Positions 25,103-33,685 of a DNA stretch of 64,000 nt are shown here, one piece after another. The position numbers were made by a program, and so were the translations under genes. Numbering within the stretch: position 1 is the first letter of the stretch; every line of letters starts with the position of its first letter. Location of the stretch: positions 806,001-870,000 of the forward strand of contig NZ_CP119802.1 of NCBI RefSeq assembly GCF_029338355.1. The letters are read 5' to 3'. Under the pieces are notes generated by a model. That model saw only the letters and a list, made by a program, of their open reading frames with translations. It searched no databases and was not told the DNA's origin. The stretch is from Halosegnis marinus. GTDB lineage: Archaea > Halobacteriota > Halobacteria > Halobacteriales > Haloarculaceae.

Positions 25103-25316
25103 ACGCGTCGCCGCTCCCTCCGGTCGCGGCTCGGTCCCGCGACTCGCTCCGCTCGTCGCGGCGAACCGCTCGCTCACGGCGTTCGCTCGCGGATGCTCGG
25201 GTTCAAATACCGGGACGCGGCCAGCGACCGCGTGACGTAGCAGTCGCGGCGACGGGTCGAAGCGGGTGTGCGGCCCGCCCGTCGCTCGCCGGTCGCGGGC
25301 CGCCTGTTCGCCCCCT
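25103..25316. other. Gene-free spacer with AGCGAGCG-type repeats and a tRNA T-arm-like motif
   Basis: No gene is visible. The left part is skewed repetitive text like the other long spacers (gactcgctccgctcgtcgcgg). At 25196-25216, tgctcgggttcaaataccggg resembles a tRNA T-arm, but the G53-C61 pair is broken by an A and no acceptor or anticodon arm can be found upstream. It is therefore not an intact tRNA. Confidence 0.45.
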
Positions 25317-25658
25317 CTATTCCACGCCCAGGTCGCGCTTCGCGAGGCGGACGTTCCGGTCGTTCGCGCGCCAGACCAGGTCGAAGGCGTCCCCGAGCAG
25401 CGGCACGGTCCCGACGACGGCGTCGAGCGCGACGTTGAACACCATCCGCGCGAGCGTCCGGACGGAGACGCCGAGGCGTGCCGCCTCCACGACGAGGTAC
25501 AGCGAGACGACGGCCGCCGCGAGGTCGCCGCCGCCCGGCACCAGCCCCAGCAGCGGGTCGAGGCCCACCTTCACCCCGACGACGGGGAGCTCGAATCCGC
25601 TGTCCATCAGCGTCGCCACCCGCTCCATCCGGTCGAGGACCCGTTGTGTGTCGGCCAT
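25317..25658 (-). CDS. DUF4112 family membrane protein
   Basis: The protein is 113 residues. MDSGFELPVVGVKVGLDPLLGLVPGGGD is the DUF4112 signature region, followed by two hydrophobic segments (AAAVVSLYLVVEAARLGVS and ARMVFNVALDAVVGTVPLLGD) and the tail FDLVWRANDRNVRL. The family is widespread in bacteria and archaea with no known function. ATG at 25658 begins the conserved helix. It precedes the PHP gene on the same strand but with its own short spacer. Confidence 0.88.
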   Translation of the reverse strand: MADTQRVLDRMERVATLMDSGFELPVVGVKVGLDPLLGLVPGGGDLAAAVVSLYLVVEAARLGVSVRTLARMVFNVALDAVVGTVPLLGDAFDLVWRANDRNVRLAKRDLGVE

Positions 25659-25688
25659 ACGACCCGTGTCGTCGTCCGGACGGAAAAC

Positions 25689-26471
25689 CTAGCCGCCGTT
25701 CTCGCCGAGCGCCGTCGTCTCGACGCCGTGCGAGACGGCGAACTTCTCCAACTCCTCCTTGCGGTCGGCTATCTCGCCGGGGCGGTGCGAGTCCGTGCCG
25801 AAGACGAACTCGACGCCCGCCTCGCGAAGCACCTCCATGAACGCGGGCGTCGGGTGGACCTCGCCGTACTCCGAGAGCGCGCGACCCGCGTTGAGTTCGG
25901 GGACGGTCCGCGAGTCGGCGAACGCCTCGGCGGCGCGCCGGTAGTGGTCCTCCGTGGCGAAGCCGCGGAGGTGGCGGTTCCGCTCCACGAGGTCGACGTG
26001 GGCGGCGATCTCGAACAGCTCCGACTCCGCGAGCGCGACCAGCCGGTCGAAGTAGGTGTCGACGTGGCCGCGCAGGTCGGCCTCCGGCTGGTCCGCGAAG
26101 TGCGGCTCCGTGTGGACGTTCGTCCCGTCGAGCTCGTGGACGCTCCCGAGCGCGTAGTCGAAGCCGGCCCCGTCGAGGAACTCGGCTATCGCGCCCTCGT
26201 CCGCGGGGTGGTAGTCCATCTCCGCGGCGTCGTAGACGGCGATGTCGTGGCGCTCGCGCGCCTCGCGGATGGCGCGGCGGCGGCGCTCGTAGGTGATATC
26301 GAGCGCGAAGCCGAACGCGCGGCGGTGGCGCTTCGGCCCGTCGCGGTCCGTGACGGTGCAGTGGTCCGCGATGCCGACGGCGTCGAGGCCGGCCTCGGCG
26401 GCCGCGGACACCATCCACGGGAGGAAGGTCCCGTCCGAGTAGTTCGAGTGGACGTGGTAGTCGCGGTTCAC
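25689..26471 (-). CDS. PHP-domain phosphoesterase (histidinol-phosphatase-like)
   Basis: The protein is 260 residues. The PHP metal-site motifs are visible: HVHSNYSDGT (H6 and H8), IADHCTVTDRDG, a middle YDAAEMDYHPAD, VHELDGTNVHTEP, EIAAHVDLVERN, and the late FGTDSHRPGEI. This arrangement fits HisK-type histidinol phosphatase or related PHP phosphoesterases; no his genes are adjacent, so the substrate is open. The GTG at 26469-26471 gives MNRDYHVHSNYSDG, directly at the first motif. The frame extends far upstream antisense-style within the RLI gene region but is not coding there. Confidence 0.85.
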   Translation of the reverse strand: MNRDYHVHSNYSDGTFLPWMVSAAAEAGLDAVGIADHCTVTDRDGPKRHRRAFGFALDITYERRRRAIREARERHDIAVYDAAEMDYHPADEGAIAEFLDGAGFDYALGSVHELDGTNVHTEPHFADQPEADLRGHVDTYFDRLVALAESELFEIAAHVDLVERNRHLRGFATEDHYRRAAEAFADSRTVPELNAGRALSEYGEVHPTPAFMEVLREAGVEFVFGTDSHRPGEIADRKEELEKFAVSHGVETTALGENGG

Positions 26472-26515
26472 GCCCGAGGGAGGACCGGCCGCGTGAGGAA
26501 AGTTCCGGCCGTCGG

Positions 26516-28363
26516 CTACTCCGCGTCGTCGCCGGCGGGCGCGTAGTAGTACTCGCCGGCCTTCTTCTGCTCGCGGTCCTTCTGCGACCCCGGCTTGTTG
26601 ATGCGCGGGCGGCCGGTGCGCTGGTCGCGCCGGAACGTCACGTCGAGGTTCGAGAGGAACGCGTTCATGCCGTCGCGCATCCCGACCGGCTCGCCGGCGT
26701 GACCGTACTCGGCGGGCGTGCCGTCGAACACCTGCAGCCGGTCGGCCAGCAGGTCGATCATGTAGATGTCGTGGTCGATGACCATCGCCGTGGCGTCGTG
26801 GTTCTCGGTGTAGCGGCGGATGGCGCGCGTGGCGAGCACGCGCTGTTCGACGTCGAGGTGCGCCGAGGGCTCGTCGAGCAGGTAGAGGTCGGCGTCCTTC
26901 GACAGACAGGCGGCGATGGCGACGCGCTGGCGCTCGCCGCCCGAGAGGTCGGTGAGGTCCTGTTCCATCACGCGCTCCAGCTGGAGCGGTCCCGCGATCT
27001 CGGTGTTCCAGTACGACGAGCCGAAGTCGTCGGTGATGGAGGAGAGGAACGCGTCCACGCGCATCGGCTGGTCGATATCGACGTACTGCGGCTTGTAGGA
27101 GATGTCGAGGTCCACATCGACGCTCCCCTCGTCGGCGTCCAGTCGGCCGGTCAGTAGCTTCGCGAAGGTGGACTTCCCGATGCCGTTCGGGCCGACGATG
27201 CCGAGCACCTCGTTGTTGCGGACCTCGCCCGCGTCGACGTCGAGGGTGAACTCCCCCTCGCCGTACGACTTCGTCATCGCGGGGTACTCCACGAGCGTGT
27301 CGCCCGTGGACGTGGGCCGGGGAGCGTGCTGTTCGAACTCGATCTCCCCCTGCCGGATACGCATGTTCTCGTTGTCGAGATACCCCGTGAGGTACTCGTT
27401 GATGCCGTTCTTCGTGCTCTTCGGGTCGGTGACGACGCCGAACGCGGAGGGGCGGCCGTACGCGACGTGGATGGTGTCGGCGAGCAGGTCGAGCACCGCG
27501 AGGTCGTGTTCGACGACGAGCATCGAACGGTCCTCCTCCTCGGCGAGTTCGCGGATGAGCCGCGCGGCCGTGACGCGCTGGCCGATGTCGAGGTACGGCG
27601 TTATCTCGTCGAGGAAGTAGAAGTCGGCGTCGCGGACGAGCGTGGCCGCGAGCGCGACCCGCTGGAGTTCGCCCCCCGAGAGGGTGTCGATGGGCTGGTC
27701 GATGACCGGCCCGATGTCGAGGCGGTCGACGAGGTCGTCGGCCACGCCGCGCTCGTCGACGCCCTCGATGAGGTCGCGGGTGACGCCGGAGAACGTGTCG
27801 GGTATCTTGTCGACGTACTGCGGCTTGCGGGCGACGGTCACGTCGCCGTCGCGCAGGTCCGCGAGGTAGTCCTGGAGCTCGGTGCCGCGGTACGCGTCCA
27901 TGACCGCCTCGAAGTCCGGCGGGTCGGCGTGCCGGCCGAGGTTCGGCTCGATCTCGCCGGCGAGGATGCGAACCGCGGTCGTCTTCCCGATGCCGTTCGG
28001 CCCGAGGATGCCCGTGACCCGGCCCTCCTGGGGCGCGGGGAGCCCGTACAGCGAGAAGGCGTTGTCGCCGTAGCGGTGGGCCGGTTCCTCGTCGAGTTCC
28101 TGCGGGAGGTTGATTATCTCGATAGCGTCGAACGGGCACTTCTCGACGCAGATGCCGCACGTCTCGCCCAGGCAGATCTCCTCGGAGATGAACACCTGGT
28201 CGGGGCCGCCCTCGTGTGGTTCGCCCTCGTCGTAGTGGTCGCCGCGCTCGACGATGCACTCCTTGCCCGTCCGGTTAGGCGGGCAGTAGTTCATACACTC
28301 GTAGTTACAGCGGTCCGGCTGGCAGCGGTCGAGGTCGACCACCGCGATGGAGTCGTCGGCCAT
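26516..28363 (-). CDS. Ribosome-recycling ATPase RLI / ABCE1
   Basis: The protein is 615 residues. The N-terminal domain has two [4Fe-4S] sites: cysteines 14, 19, 23, 27 and 36 then CLGETCGICVEKCP (64, 69, 72, 76). Two ABC ATPase modules follow, with Walker A GPNGIGKTT at 121-129 and GPNGIGKST near 391, signatures LSGGELQRV and LSGGERQRV, and the ABCE1 hinge regions. ABCE1 splits ribosomal subunits after termination and is essential in archaea and eukaryotes. The C-terminus has an extra charged tail (KPGSQKDREQKKAGEYYY). It starts one base before the end of the EMC6-like gene, so the two probably form an operon. Confidence 0.97.
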   Translation of the reverse strand: MADDSIAVVDLDRCQPDRCNYECMNYCPPNRTGKECIVERGDHYDEGEPHEGGPDQVFISEEICLGETCGICVEKCPFDAIEIINLPQELDEEPAHRYGDNAFSLYGLPAPQEGRVTGILGPNGIGKTTAVRILAGEIEPNLGRHADPPDFEAVMDAYRGTELQDYLADLRDGDVTVARKPQYVDKIPDTFSGVTRDLIEGVDERGVADDLVDRLDIGPVIDQPIDTLSGGELQRVALAATLVRDADFYFLDEITPYLDIGQRVTAARLIRELAEEEDRSMLVVEHDLAVLDLLADTIHVAYGRPSAFGVVTDPKSTKNGINEYLTGYLDNENMRIRQGEIEFEQHAPRPTSTGDTLVEYPAMTKSYGEGEFTLDVDAGEVRNNEVLGIVGPNGIGKSTFAKLLTGRLDADEGSVDVDLDISYKPQYVDIDQPMRVDAFLSSITDDFGSSYWNTEIAGPLQLERVMEQDLTDLSGGERQRVAIAACLSKDADLYLLDEPSAHLDVEQRVLATRAIRRYTENHDATAMVIDHDIYMIDLLADRLQVFDGTPAEYGHAGEPVGMRDGMNAFLSNLDVTFRRDQRTGRPRINKPGSQKDREQKKAGEYYYAPAGDDAE

Positions 28364-28678
28364 CTAGAACGTCGTCCCCGTCGACAGCAGGATTCCCCAG
28401 CAGACGAACCACAGCGAGAAGGTCATGAACGCGACGTAGAGGTAGTCCTTGGTCGAGAACTCGCCCACGTCGATGCCCACGACCTGCAACACCGGGAACT
28501 GGACGAGGATAGCCCCCGCCAGCACGAAGACGCCCATCGGGTCCGTCGCCGGCGTCGCGGCTTCCGCGGTCACCACGGAGGAGCCGACGGCGGCGAGGAT
28601 GCCCATGACGGACGCGAGCGCCGTGACCGTCACGCCCCGCATGTGCGGGGAGAAGCGGCCGGCCGTGTCAGTCGCCAT
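28364..28678 (-). CDS. EMC6-like small membrane protein
   Basis: The protein is 104 residues. After a polar N-terminus (GRFSPHMRG) there are three hydrophobic helices: VTVTALASVMGILAAVGSS, MGVFVLAGAILVQFPVLQVVG and LYVAFMTFSLWFVCWGILL. Length, three-helix layout and the short charged loop between helices two and three (DVGEFSTKDY) match archaeal EMC6-like proteins, relatives of an ER membrane complex subunit. An insertase or biogenesis role is inferred from the eukaryotic family only. The stop directly abuts the RLI start, so coupling to ribosome recycling is plausible. ATG at 28678 is the best start. Confidence 0.7.
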   Translation of the reverse strand: MATDTAGRFSPHMRGVTVTALASVMGILAAVGSSVVTAEAATPATDPMGVFVLAGAILVQFPVLQVVGIDVGEFSTKDYLYVAFMTFSLWFVCWGILLSTGTTF

Positions 28679-28951
28679 ACCCTCCGGTCGTCTCCGTGGC
28701 GGCAAAAGCGATTCGACTGGTCGATGCGAGCGGCGCGAACGCCGCGGAACGGCGAGCGGGAGCGAGGGAACCGAGCGACACGCGAACAGACCGGCGCGAG
28801 CATCGACGCTCGCGCGAACGGCCCCGCCACCGCCGCCGGCCGCACCGTCCCGCGTTCCCGCGTGTGGTCCGGTTCCACGACCTCCCCGAAGCGTTCGATT
28901 TCGGGCGGTATAGCCCGTGAGGGGCGCGGGTGACGTGCGTGCCACCTCCAG
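28679..28951. other. Divergent spacer (about 307 bp) between EMC6-like and winged-helix genes
   Basis: No gene is supported. It contains AGCGAGCG-type purine-skewed repeat text at 28735-28790 and a perfect 8-bp hairpin at 28794-28815 (gcgcgagc, atcgac, gctcgcgc). The right end holds the winged-helix promoter. The hairpin is not followed by a T-run. Confidence 0.5.
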
Positions 28952-28958
28952 ATTTAAG
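28952..28958 (+). promoter_or_regulatory. TATA-like promoter of the winged-helix gene
   Basis: ATTTAAG is centred about 31 bases before the ATG at 28986 and is preceded by a purine/pyrimidine-rich BRE-like acctccag. It implies a leaderless or very short leader. Confidence 0.6.
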
Positions 28959-28985
28959 CATGAGGGGTTCGTGTGTCGGGGTACG

Positions 28986-29267
28986 ATGAGTGATTCTGAC
29001 GGGGAGACCATCGGGGACCTTCCGCCGAGCGCGAAACTGGTGTACAAGGTACTCGAGTACCAGGGGTCGATGACGCAGAAGGGCATCGTCGAGGAGTCGA
29101 TGCTCTCGGCGCGGACGGTGCGATACGCCCTCGAACGCCTGGAGGACATCGACATCGTCGAGGAGGACGTCTACTTCGCCGACGCGCGACAGAACCTCTA
29201 CGAGATCGTGGACGAGTCCCCGACGGCCGACGCGGACGAGGCCGAACCCGCCGCCGCGGACGACTGA
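28986..29267 (+). CDS. Small winged-helix (TrmB/MarR-like) DNA-binding protein
   Basis: The protein is 93 residues. Residues about 12-80 form a winged helix: SAKLVYKVLEYQGSMTQKGIVEE, then SARTVRYALERLEDIDIVEEDVYFADARQN. This is the sequence type of the abundant short haloarchaeal wHTH proteins that contain no sensor domain. The C-terminus is acidic and low complexity (ADADEAEPAAADD). It is divergent from the RLI operon and could regulate it, by position only. ATG at 28986 is supported by a TATA-like element. I would not assign a target. Confidence 0.85.
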   Translation: MSDSDGETIGDLPPSAKLVYKVLEYQGSMTQKGIVEESMLSARTVRYALERLEDIDIVEEDVYFADARQNLYEIVDESPTADADEAEPAAADD

Positions 29268-29316
29268 GACGGCGGCCACGCCGGACGTTTTTGTATTCGG
29301 ACGACGCGTCACCGCT

Positions 29317-31044
29317 GTGAAGCGCAGCGCCCCGCTCGCCGCCCTCCTCGCGCTCCTGCTCGCCGCGGCCGCCGTCGCGCCGGTCGCCGCCGCAACACCG
29401 TCGCCGACCGACGGCGCGACCGCCCCGCCCGCGGACCCGGAGACGGACGTGTTGGGGTGGGAGGACGGCTACTGGTACAACGAGTCCGTGTCCGTGACCC
29501 GCTCCGACGGGCTGAACGACACGGAACTGGACGCGGTGGTGTCGCGGGCGATGGCCCGCGTCGAGGAGGTGCGGCGGCTGGAGTTCGCCGCGCGACCGCC
29601 CGTCGAGGTCATCGGGCGCGAGGCGTACGCCGACCGCATCGCCGGGTCGTTCGAGAACGTCTCGACCGAGGAACGGCTGTTCCACGACACCCTCGCGGAG
29701 GCCCGCTTCTTCGCCGGCGAGGGGGAGAGCTGGACCGCCACGCTCCGCGAACTGAGCGCCGGCGGCGTCGGCGGCTTCTACTCGCCGAGCGAGGAGCGCA
29801 TCGTCGTCGTCTCGGAGAACACGACGACCCCGCGGCTGAACGAGATCGTGCTCGCACAGGAGCTGATGCACGCGCTCCAGTTCGACTTCGCCGAGAACCG
29901 CTCGTTCGGGCTGACCGACGAGTACGAGGCCGCCTTCGGGACGGGGCGGATGACGACCGACCGGCACAACGCCTACGACGCCGTCATCGAGGGGGACGGC
30001 AACTACGTCGATTACATCTACCGACAGCGGTGTGACGGCTCGTGGGACTGTCTCACCGTCGAGCAAGCGGGCGGCGCGGGGGCGGTGTACGACGCCGGCG
30101 AGTGGGGGGCGATACTCACCCAGTACGCCCCGTACAGCGACGGCCCGTCGTTCGTCCGGGAGGTGTACCGCGAGGGCGGCTGGGAGGCCGTGAACGCCCT
30201 CTACCGGAACCCCGTCCAGAGCACCGAACAGCTCGTCCACCCCGAGCGGTACCCCGACGACGCGCCGCGCGCGGTCGCCCTCGACGACCGGAGCGGCGGG
30301 GCGTGGGAGCGGCTCGTCCCGCCGGCGAACGGGAGCCTGGGCGGCTTACCGGGGATGAACGCCAGCCACGACACGTTCGGCGAGGCGGGGATGGTGTCGA
30401 TGTTCGTCGCGCCCGGCTTCCCCGGCGGCACCGAGACCGTGTTCCGGCGGGGCGCCTTCCTCACCGGCGACGACTTCGACCCGTACGACTACCGGTTCGA
30501 GGCGACGACCGGGTGGGACGGCGACCGTATCGAGGTGTACGTCACCGACGACTCCGCCGCGACGAACGAGACGGGCTACGTGTGGCGGTCGGTCTGGGAC
30601 TCGTCGGCCGACGCCGCGGCGTTCGCCGACGCCTACCGGGAACTGCTGTCGGTGCGGAACGCACGGCCGGTAGCGGGTGCCGAGGACGTGTACGTCGTCC
30701 TCGACGCGGGCCGGGAGCCGTCCTTCGCGGACGCGTTCGCGCTCCGCGTCGAGAACGACACCGTGGCCGTCGTCAACGCCCCGACGCTCGACGCGCTGAA
30801 CGGGGTCCGCGCGGGCACGGTCCCCGACGGACTGACGCGACCGACGCCCACCCCGACGCCGACGCCCTACGACTTCTCCACGGCGACGGTCACCCCGACC
30901 GCGACGGGGACGGGGACGGGGACGGAGACGGCCGAGGCGACCGCCACGGCGACCGAGACGCCCGGTCAGCCCGGCTTCGGCGCGCTCGCCGTGGTCACCG
31001 CGCTGGCTGCGCTCGTCGGCCTGTTCGGACGGCGGCGGGCCTGA
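29317..31044 (+). CDS. Hvo_1808-like surface protein with PGF-CTERM-type anchor and degenerate zincin motif
   Basis: The protein is 575 residues with a Sec signal peptide (to about residue 26). The body resembles the Hvo_1808 surface protein family (from memory). A zincin-like motif reads QELMH at 181-185, where a functional metalloprotease would have HExxH; an EGDGNYV segment follows where a third ligand could lie. The C-terminus has a Thr/Pro stalk and [12 protein letters not shown], a hydrophobic helix and GRRRA, the archaeosortase-type sorting tail. It is expected outside the cell, attached to the membrane or S-layer. The start is a GTG. The loss of the first His suggests a non-catalytic fold, unless the family normally has Gln there. 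Confidence 0.8.
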   Translation: MKRSAPLAALLALLLAAAAVAPVAAATPSPTDGATAPPADPETDVLGWEDGYWYNESVSVTRSDGLNDTELDAVVSRAMARVEEVRRLEFAARPPVEVIGREAYADRIAGSFENVSTEERLFHDTLAEARFFAGEGESWTATLRELSAGGVGGFYSPSEERIVVVSENTTTPRLNEIVLAQELMHALQFDFAENRSFGLTDEYEAAFGTGRMTTDRHNAYDAVIEGDGNYVDYIYRQRCDGSWDCLTVEQAGGAGAVYDAGEWGAILTQYAPYSDGPSFVREVYREGGWEAVNALYRNPVQSTEQLVHPERYPDDAPRAVALDDRSGGAWERLVPPANGSLGGLPGMNASHDTFGEAGMVSMFVAPGFPGGTETVFRRGAFLTGDDFDPYDYRFEATTGWDGDRIEVYVTDDSAATNETGYVWRSVWDSSADAAAFADAYRELLSVRNARPVAGAEDVYVVLDAGREPSFADAFALRVENDTVAVVNAPTLDALNGVRAGTVPDGLTRPTPTPTPTPYDFSTATVTPTATGTGTGTETAEATATATETPGQPGFGALAVVTALAALVGLFGRRRA

Positions 31045-32925
31045 CTACTGCGGCGCGACGGTGATGGTCTTGCCGCGGTCGATGGCCGCCTCCAGTTCCT
31101 CGGCGATGGCGCTGCCGCGCGACACCTGGACCTCGCCGCCCCGGGAGACGGTCGCCGTGAACAGGTACTCGCCGTCGGCGCGCACCTCGACCGTCTGGCC
31201 GGCGTGGCCCTCCATCGGGACGATGACGTGTCGGGAGGTGATTTCGGGCGTGACGATCTCGCCCTGCGAGCGGCCCGCGTCGGCGGAGCCGCCCGACCCG
31301 CCCGACCCGCCCGAGGACGACGACCCGCCCGCGTTCCGTCGCGGGTGTTCGTCGAGCGTCCGCACGTCGATGTCGATGCCGAGGCGGTTCTCGATGTCCG
31401 TGATGCGGCCGCCGCCCTTCCCGATGACCGTCGAGATGTCGTTCTCGGAGACGTAGACGACGGCGGTGTTGCCGCTCTTGAGTTCCACCTCGACCTGGCC
31501 GTGGGCGACGGACTTTATCTCGCGCTCTATCTCGTTGCGGGCGATGCGGTCGACGCCCGACTCCTCGCCCTCCTCGCCGGGCGCGCCGTCGAGCGGGACG
31601 GTGACGACCTGCTGATTGAACGTGTATATCTCGTAGGCAGGGTCGCCCGTCTCGTAGTCGGAGACGACGATGACCGGGCGCGTGAGGTCCTCCTCCATCA
31701 GCCCGTGGGGGACCTTCACCTCGGTCGCCACGTCGTAGACGGTGTTCACGTCCCCGGCCTCGATGTAGACGACGGTGTCGGCGACCTGCGGTATCATGCC
31801 GAGCTCGACCCGGCCGACCAGCCGCTGGAGGGCGTCGATGGGGCGGGTGGCGTGGACGACGCCGATCATCCCGACGCCGGCGAGCCGCATGTCCGCGAAG
31901 GTGCGGAAGTCGCTGGTCTTGCGCACCTCGTCGTAGATGGTGTAGTCGGGCCGGACCATGAGCAGCGAGTCGGCCGTCCGCTCCATCGAGCCGCGGAGTT
32001 CGGTGTACTGGGTTATCTCGGGGCCGACCTGGAGGTCGCGCGGCTTCTCCATCGTCTTGACGGCGAAGCCCGAGTCGTTGAGGAACTCCGCGACCGCCTG
32101 CGCGAACGTGGACTTGCCGGCGCCGGGCGCGCCCGACAGCAGGACGCCGCGCTGGCGCTCCGTGAAGCGGTCGCGCATCCCCGCGGGGAGGTCGTAGTCG
32201 TCGAGCGTCGTCTTGGCGATGGGCCGGACGGCGGTCACCTCGATGCCGTCCGAGAACGGCGGCCGCGCGACCGCGATGCGGTAGTCGCGGTACTGCACGA
32301 TGCGCATTCCCGGCTCCTCCAGTTCGACGAACCCCTTCGAGGAGGCGCGGGCCGTCGACTCGACGTCCTGTGCGATGCAGCGCATCGCCGCCTCGGTCAG
32401 CGGCTCCTCGCCGATGGCGCCGTACGTGATGTCGCCGATGTCGCCGCGCTTCGCCATCGGCGCGACCCCCGTCTTCAGGTGGACGGACATGGTCTTCGCG
32501 TCGAAGTAGCGCTCGAGTTCGAGCCCCTCCTCGTCGGCGCCGTCGTCGACCTTCGGCTCGACGTACTCGACGGGGACGCCCGTGGCGCGGGCCACCTCGG
32601 CCTGCACCGTGTCGCTCGTGAGCAGGACGGCGTCGTGCTCGGCGGCGAGGTCGCGGATGAGCGCGTCGATGTCGCCCTCGCCCGCGCCGACCGTCTCCTC
32701 GTTCGTCGGCCGGCGACCGACGTAGTCGAGCGAGAGGTCGCCCGACTCCGCCCGCTCGACGAGCCGCTGGAGCTCCTCCAGCCCCGCCCAGCCGGCGTCG
32801 CGGCCGTCGTTGGCCTGCGACTCCAGTTCCGCGACCACGGCGTTGGGGACGAGGACCGTCTCCACGTCCTCGCGCTCGGACACGCGGCCGTCGACGACCG
32901 CGCTCGTGTCCGGAAGTAGGTTCAT
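31045..32925 (-). CDS. PIN domain - AAA/secretion-type ATPase - KH domain protein
   Basis: The protein is 626 residues. An N-terminal PIN domain carries acidic residues D6, E34, D85 and D105 (PDTSAVVDGR, GDIDALI, LLTSDTV). Walker A GAPGAGKST is at 265-273 in a PilT/VirB11-like ATPase, with YDEVRKTSDF and GMIGVVHATRPIDALQRLVGR downstream. A KH motif (VIGKGGGRITDIENRLG) lies near 500-520, then a Gly/Ser linker (about 545-560) and a C-terminal beta domain. This is the PINc/VapC-family ATPase conserved in archaea, with a probable RNA-related role. A GCTTATCA element on the minus strand (32948-32955) is 26 bases before the ATG. Confidence 0.92.
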   Translation of the reverse strand: MNLLPDTSAVVDGRVSEREDVETVLVPNAVVAELESQANDGRDAGWAGLEELQRLVERAESGDLSLDYVGRRPTNEETVGAGEGDIDALIRDLAAEHDAVLLTSDTVQAEVARATGVPVEYVEPKVDDGADEEGLELERYFDAKTMSVHLKTGVAPMAKRGDIGDITYGAIGEEPLTEAAMRCIAQDVESTARASSKGFVELEEPGMRIVQYRDYRIAVARPPFSDGIEVTAVRPIAKTTLDDYDLPAGMRDRFTERQRGVLLSGAPGAGKSTFAQAVAEFLNDSGFAVKTMEKPRDLQVGPEITQYTELRGSMERTADSLLMVRPDYTIYDEVRKTSDFRTFADMRLAGVGMIGVVHATRPIDALQRLVGRVELGMIPQVADTVVYIEAGDVNTVYDVATEVKVPHGLMEEDLTRPVIVVSDYETGDPAYEIYTFNQQVVTVPLDGAPGEEGEESGVDRIARNEIEREIKSVAHGQVEVELKSGNTAVVYVSENDISTVIGKGGGRITDIENRLGIDIDVRTLDEHPRRNAGGSSSSGGSGGSGGSADAGRSQGEIVTPEITSRHVIVPMEGHAGQTVEVRADGEYLFTATVSRGGEVQVSRGSAIAEELEAAIDRGKTITVAPQ

Positions 32926-32947
32926 GGCACGGGTTCGGCCGGGGTCC

Positions 32948-32955
32948 TGATAAGC
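32948..32955 (-). promoter_or_regulatory. TATA-like promoter of the PIN-ATPase gene
   Basis: On the minus strand GCTTATCA is centred 26 bases before the ATG at 32925, a good leaderless spacing. Confidence 0.6.
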
Positions 32956-32999
32956 CTTGTAACCCCGTCTCGCCGGCTCGCGCGGCCGCCGTCGGCGGC

Positions 33000-33590
33000 T
33001 TACCGGTACCCCTCTGTGAGCGACTCAACGTACTTCGCGACCACGTCCACTTCGAGGTGGACCGGGTCGCCGACCGCCTTGTCCGAGAGCGTCGTGATGT
33101 CGTAGGTGGCGGGGATGACCGCGACGGTGAACTCCCCGTCGCGGAGGTCGGCGACGGTGAGCGAGATACCGTCCACCGTCACCGACCCCTTCTCCACGAC
33201 GTACCGGCCCATCGACTCGGGGAGCGAGAAGGCGAACACCCAGTCGTCGTCGACGCGCTCGATGCCCGTCACCGCGCCGACGCCGTCCACGTGGCCCTGG
33301 ACGAAGTGGCCGTCGAAGCGCCCGTCGGCGGGCAGCGCCCGTTCGAGGTTGACCGCGTCGCCGGGTTCGAGCCCCCCGAGGTAGGTGCGCTCGACCGTCT
33401 CCTCGGAGAGGAACAGCGAGAAGCCGTCGTCGTCGTGCTCCTCGACGGTGAGACACGCGCCCGAGACGGCGACCGACTGGCCGTGTTCCAGTTCCGCGGC
33501 GAAGGGGGCCGCGATTCGCAGTCTGAGCCCGCCGTCGGTCGATTCTCTCGCCCGTACCTCGCCGGTGTCCTCGATGATGCCGGTGAACAC
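33000..33590 (-). CDS. ribE: Riboflavin synthase, bacterial-type alpha subunit
   Basis: The protein is 196 residues with the two lumazine-binding repeats of the trimeric enzyme. Repeat one starts MFTGIIEDTGEVRA and has SVAVSGACLTVEE; repeat two has FDGHFVQGHVDGVG and VTVDGISLTVADL. It dismutates 6,7-dimethyl-8-ribityllumazine to riboflavin. Many archaea use an unrelated synthase; haloarchaea use this one. The GTG at 33588-33590 gives the canonical MFTGIIED start, so I reject the longer in-frame ATG. An inverted repeat at 33612-33623 overlaps the promoter region. Confidence 0.95.
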   Translation of the reverse strand: MFTGIIEDTGEVRARESTDGGLRLRIAAPFAAELEHGQSVAVSGACLTVEEHDDDGFSLFLSEETVERTYLGGLEPGDAVNLERALPADGRFDGHFVQGHVDGVGAVTGIERVDDDWVFAFSLPESMGRYVVEKGSVTVDGISLTVADLRDGEFTVAVIPATYDITTLSDKAVGDPVHLEVDVVAKYVESLTEGYR

Positions 33591-33611
33591 ACCTGCGATA
33601 GGGCCGATTCG

Positions 33612-33623
33612 ACACAAATGTGT
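33612..33623. promoter_or_regulatory. Inverted repeat in the ribE promoter region
   Basis: acacaaatgtgt has acac/gtgt arms around aaat, in AT-rich sequence 22 to 33 bases before the ribE start. It overlaps the place where the TATA box should be (CATTTGTG on the minus strand). It could be a regulator site or simply the TATA element. Archaeal riboflavin genes can be controlled by RbkR, but I cannot confirm its motif here. Confidence 0.35.
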
Positions 33624-33685
33624 TATCGTTCACGGATGTGGAACGCCGACGGAACGGCTAACTCGGCGCCGGTCCTCGTGCGGCT

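Noticed and set aside
25196-25216. tRNA-like T-arm (gggttcaaat)
   Set aside because: The closing pair of the T-stem is broken and no acceptor, D or anticodon arm can be built upstream or downstream.
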